Source: Roseicella sp. DB1501
GTDB taxonomy: Bacteria; Pseudomonadota; Alphaproteobacteria; Acetobacterales; Acetobacteraceae
Assembly: GCF_013112485.1 (NCBI RefSeq)
Contig: NZ_JABFHG010000006.1
Span: 331,294 to 395,293, forward strand
Direction: 5' to 3'
DNA: 64,000 bases
Shown here: positions 61,972 to 64,000 of the stretch, one piece after another
Position numbering within the stretch: the stretch's first letter is position 1
Layout of the letters: each line of letters opens with the position of its first letter
Position numbers and translations under genes: made by a program
The notes under the pieces: model-generated
What the model was told of the DNA's origin: nothing
What the model saw: the letters and a program-made list of their open reading frames with translations, nothing else
Database searches by the model: none

Positions 61972-62703
61972 ATGCCCCATATCATCGCCGAGAGCCTGGC
62001 CATCGACTTCCCGCTCTACCATATGGGCGCGCGGTCGTTGAAGAAGCGCATCCTCTCCAAGGCGCCGCTGCGCCTGCGGGAGGATGCTTCGCACCGCGTC
62101 GTCGTCTCCGCCCTGCGCGACCTCAGCTTCCGGATCGGCCGCGGCGAGCGGGTGGCGCTGATCGGGCATAACGGCGCCGGCAAGACGACGCTGCTGCGCA
62201 CCCTCGCCGGGGTCTACGAGCCGGTGGCCGGGCGGCTCGAAGTGGCGGGGCTGATCGGCTCGCTCATCGATCCCTCGGCCGGCATGGACCAGGAATCGAC
62301 GGGGCGGGAGAACATCGTGCTGCGCGGCCTGTTCCGCGGCCTCTCCGAGGCCGAGAGCACCGCCATGGCGGATGAGGTCGGCGCCTTCTCCGGCCTCGGC
62401 GAGTTCCTCGACGTGCCGGTCCGCACCTATTCGGCGGGCATGCAGGTGCGCCTCTCCTTCGCCATGGCGACGGTCATGGAGCCGGAGGTGCTGCTGATGG
62501 ACGAGTGGTTCCTCGCCGGCGACGCCGCCTTCATGGCCAAGGCGCGGGAGAAGCTCACCCGGTTGGTCACGGATGCCGAGATCCTGGTGCTGGCGACGCA
62601 TGACATGGAGGTGGTCCGGGAATGGTGCACCCGGGCGATCCGCCTCGATGCCGGGCGGATCGTCGCCGACGGCCCGGTGGCCGAGGTGCTGGAACTGGCC
62701 TGA
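61972..62703 (+). CDS. Polysaccharide ABC exporter ATPase (Wzt-like)
   Basis: 243 residues. Walker A GHNGAGKTTLL, the shifted signature YSAGMQVRLSFAMA, Walker B VLLMDEWFLAGD and LATHDME mark the Wzt/KpsT group; here Walker B has Glu-Trp rather than Glu-Pro, as is usual in this group. There is no extra C-terminal carbohydrate domain, so export is chain-terminus independent as in KpsT. It pairs with the permease two bases upstream. Confidence 0.94.
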   Translation: MPHIIAESLAIDFPLYHMGARSLKKRILSKAPLRLREDASHRVVVSALRDLSFRIGRGERVALIGHNGAGKTTLLRTLAGVYEPVAGRLEVAGLIGSLIDPSAGMDQESTGRENIVLRGLFRGLSEAESTAMADEVGAFSGLGEFLDVPVRTYSAGMQVRLSFAMATVMEPEVLLMDEWFLAGDAAFMAKAREKLTRLVTDAEILVLATHDMEVVREWCTRAIRLDAGRIVADGPVAEVLELA

Positions 62704-62721
62704 GGCGGCGCCCCGGCCCCC

Positions 62722-62739
62722 TTCCGGTAAATGCTCTAG
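62722..62739 (+). repeat. Fragment of the AAATGCTCT repeat arm
   Basis: CCGGTAAATGCTCTAG matches the arm CGGCAAATGCTCTA of the composite repeat at 45347-45450, and CCTGTTG follows in both. It lies 20 bases after the Wzt-like stop and just before the transposase remnant. It may be a repeat cut by the insertion. Confidence 0.45.
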
Positions 62740-62788
62740 CAGCCTGTTGGGTTTGGGCCAGCTGGCAGCGGGATAGCTGAGTTGTGGA

Positions 62789-63873
62789 TTAGGTGGCCAG
62801 CCGCGGGCGGTGAAGCCTTCGGCAGTTGTAGGCGAGCGCGATCAGGTTCCACTCGGCGGTGACCTTGGCGAGGCCGCGGAGGTGGAAGCGGGTGAAGCCA
62901 AGCGCGGACTTGATGATCCCAAAGACGGGTTCGACGGTCTGCTTGCGGCGGGCGTAGCGGGTCTTGGCGTCGGGGGTTTCGAGCTTGGCCTGCATGGCGA
63001 GGCGCCAGGGCTCGGTGATGCGGCGTGCGGTCTTCGGCTTGGGCAGCGGGCGGAAGTCGTAAGCGCGATGCGGCTGGGTACGGCCGATGGCGACGAGTGG
63101 CTCGATACCCCGAGCCTGGAGGGCGGAAACGGCCGGGCCTGAGGCGAAGCCGGTGTCGGCAAGAACGGTCCTCGGCAGGCCGATGCCCTGCTCCATGCCG
63201 AGGATGGTTGAGACAAAGCTTGGCGCATCGGCGGTGGTGGTGACGACGCCGGTGGCGAGGATCATTTGCGTGCCCTCGGCGCAGACCACGGCCTGGGCGT
63301 TGTAGGCCTGGCGGTACTCGTGAGCGTCGGAGCGGCGCATCAGTGCGCTGTCGGGGTCGGTGAGGTTGGACTGCCGCTCGGGTGGCGGATCGTCCTCGGG
63401 CGGCTTGGGCGGGCGGCCGCGTCGGCCGGTCTTGGCGTCGTAGGCGGCGCGCTTGGCCTCTTACTCTGGCCGGGCCGCCTCGGCTTCGGCGCGGGCCTGT
63501 TCCTCAAGCCGGGCGCAGGCGACATCGAGCTTGGCCTTCAGCGCCTCGTGCCTTGCGATCTCGGCAGGCAGGGCCTGCGGGTCGGGCTGCGCCTCGGCAT
63601 CGGCGGCCTCGGCGCGGGTGGTCAGCGCGGCGATGTCGGCGGCGAGCTTGGCGCGCAGTTCCTTGGCCCGGTCGTAGCGCACCGAGCGGATCTTGGAGGC
63701 GTTGGCGTCGAGCTTGGTGCCGTCGATCGCCACCATCCCAAGCCACAGAAGCCCGCTCTCACGCGCCAGCAGCAGCACCTGCAGGAAGGCCGCCTCGAAG
63801 GCGGTGCGGTTGGCCCGGCGGAAGGTCGCGATGGTGTCATGGTCGGGATGCAGGTTCGCGGCCACGTAGCGGA
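62789..63873 (-). pseudogene. IS1182-type transposase remnant with premature stop
   Basis: Reading one minus-strand frame gives NLHPDHDTIATFRRANRT, VAIDGTKLDANASK (DDE-type Asp), later EYRQAYNAQAVV, VLADTGFASG and the C-terminal RKQTVEPVFGIIKSALG, an IS1182-like order. A single TAA at 63463-63461 interrupts the frame between ARPE and EAKRAAYDAK. The N-terminus (about 100 or more residues in relatives) is missing: an IS66-type end begins at 63874. The gene is dead, though the two parts stay in frame. Confidence 0.85.
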
Positions 63874-64000
63874 GTATGCGTCAGCCCACGCTGGTGGGTT
63901 GACGGCTTGGCCTGAAGTTCCAGGGTAGCAGCTCGTCGATACGGGTGATGGGGTGGCCATTTGCGAGGCGGTCGAGCACGGCTGCGATGTAGGCTTCCGG
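63874..64000 (-). mobile_element. Right end of an IS66-family element (extends beyond window)
   Basis: Minus-strand frame 64000-63881 reads PEAYIAAVLDRLANGHPITR then IDELLPWNFRPSRQPTSVG and TGA, the characteristic C-terminus of the IS66 TnpC transposase (IDELLPWN). GTATGCGTC at 63874-63882 resembles the IS66 terminal repeat (GTAAGCG-type), directly next to the IS1182-like sequence, so this element appears inserted in that transposase. Confidence 0.75.

Noticed and set aside
63266..63928. Open frame on the plus strand across the transposase remnant
   Set aside because: It is antisense to a clear transposase with motifs and resembles only GC-biased shadow sequence.
1..64000. rRNA or tRNA genes
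   Set aside because: I saw no convincing rRNA segment or tRNA cloverleaf; a tRNA scan would be needed to exclude a short gene.

Overview
The window is very GC-rich (roughly 70 percent or more by eye), gene-dense and has strongly GC-biased third codon positions. It looks like an alphaproteobacterium of the Acetobacteraceae, most like Roseomonas and relatives. Pointers are the orphan TctC/Bug solute-binding proteins (four here), a single-polypeptide 180-kDa-type NAD-glutamate dehydrogenase, a 5-aminolevulinate synthase (C4 haem route), a fused fructose-PTS protein, and dispersed intergenic repeats. The taxon is inferred from gene content and style; no rRNA or tRNA gene was seen.

Layout. 1-4.3 kb: surface-polysaccharide genes (end of an SLBB export protein, YjbH, a WecA/MraY-type glycosyl transferase, a convergent YjbF-like lipoprotein). 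4.4-13.5 kb: a CBS-BON protein; a minus-strand operon of NAD-glutamate dehydrogenase, mismatch-specific uracil-DNA glycosylase and a UMF1-type transporter; then a JmjC/cupin oxygenase with an exported OmpA-like partner. 13.6-20.2 kb: TctC, tatA, methionine-salvage genes mtnB-mtnD-mtnC overlapping uraD, a hydrolase, a deaminase and another TctC. 20.4-30.9 kb: CorA, an acetamidase-like protein, sulfurtransferase, SDR, exported superoxide dismutase, an orphan and catalytically odd ABC ATPase, a DUF883/YqjE-like pair, acyl-CoA hydrolase and thioesterase, and a DMT exporter. 31-37.8 kb: tandem TctC genes, an OmpA-family barrel, a DUF6817-like protein, hemA and small (lipo)proteins. 37.9-44.6 kb: a complete fructose PTS regulon (LacI-type regulator, divergent fruB-fruK-fruA, promoter with operator). 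44.7-45.3 kb: crcB behind a fluoride riboswitch with terminator. 45.6-58.7 kb: mainly fatty-acid/organic-acid catabolism (SDR, APH-like kinase, two acyl-CoA dehydrogenases, enoyl-CoA hydratase, CoA-transferase A/B, PEP-mutase-like lyase, MaoC hydratase, ADP-forming acyl-CoA synthetase), with an orphan ModC and an exonuclease. 58.7-62.7 kb: an acidic mini-protein, a lipoprotein lytic transglycosylase with an internal repeat and SPOR domain, and a Wzm/Wzt-type polysaccharide ABC exporter. 62.7-64.0 kb: a decayed IS1182-type transposase cut by an IS66-type element that runs off the window.

The most notable non-coding structure is a set of dispersed intergenic repeats in at least three families (called R1, R2 and R3 here). 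Many copies begin exactly at, or supply, the stop codon of the adjacent gene. They look like a 3'-end-targeted, hairpin-forming repeat system. Other regulatory finds are the fluoride riboswitch, a LacI-type operator in the fruB promoter and a hairpin that could bury the ribosome binding site of the acyl-CoA synthetase gene.
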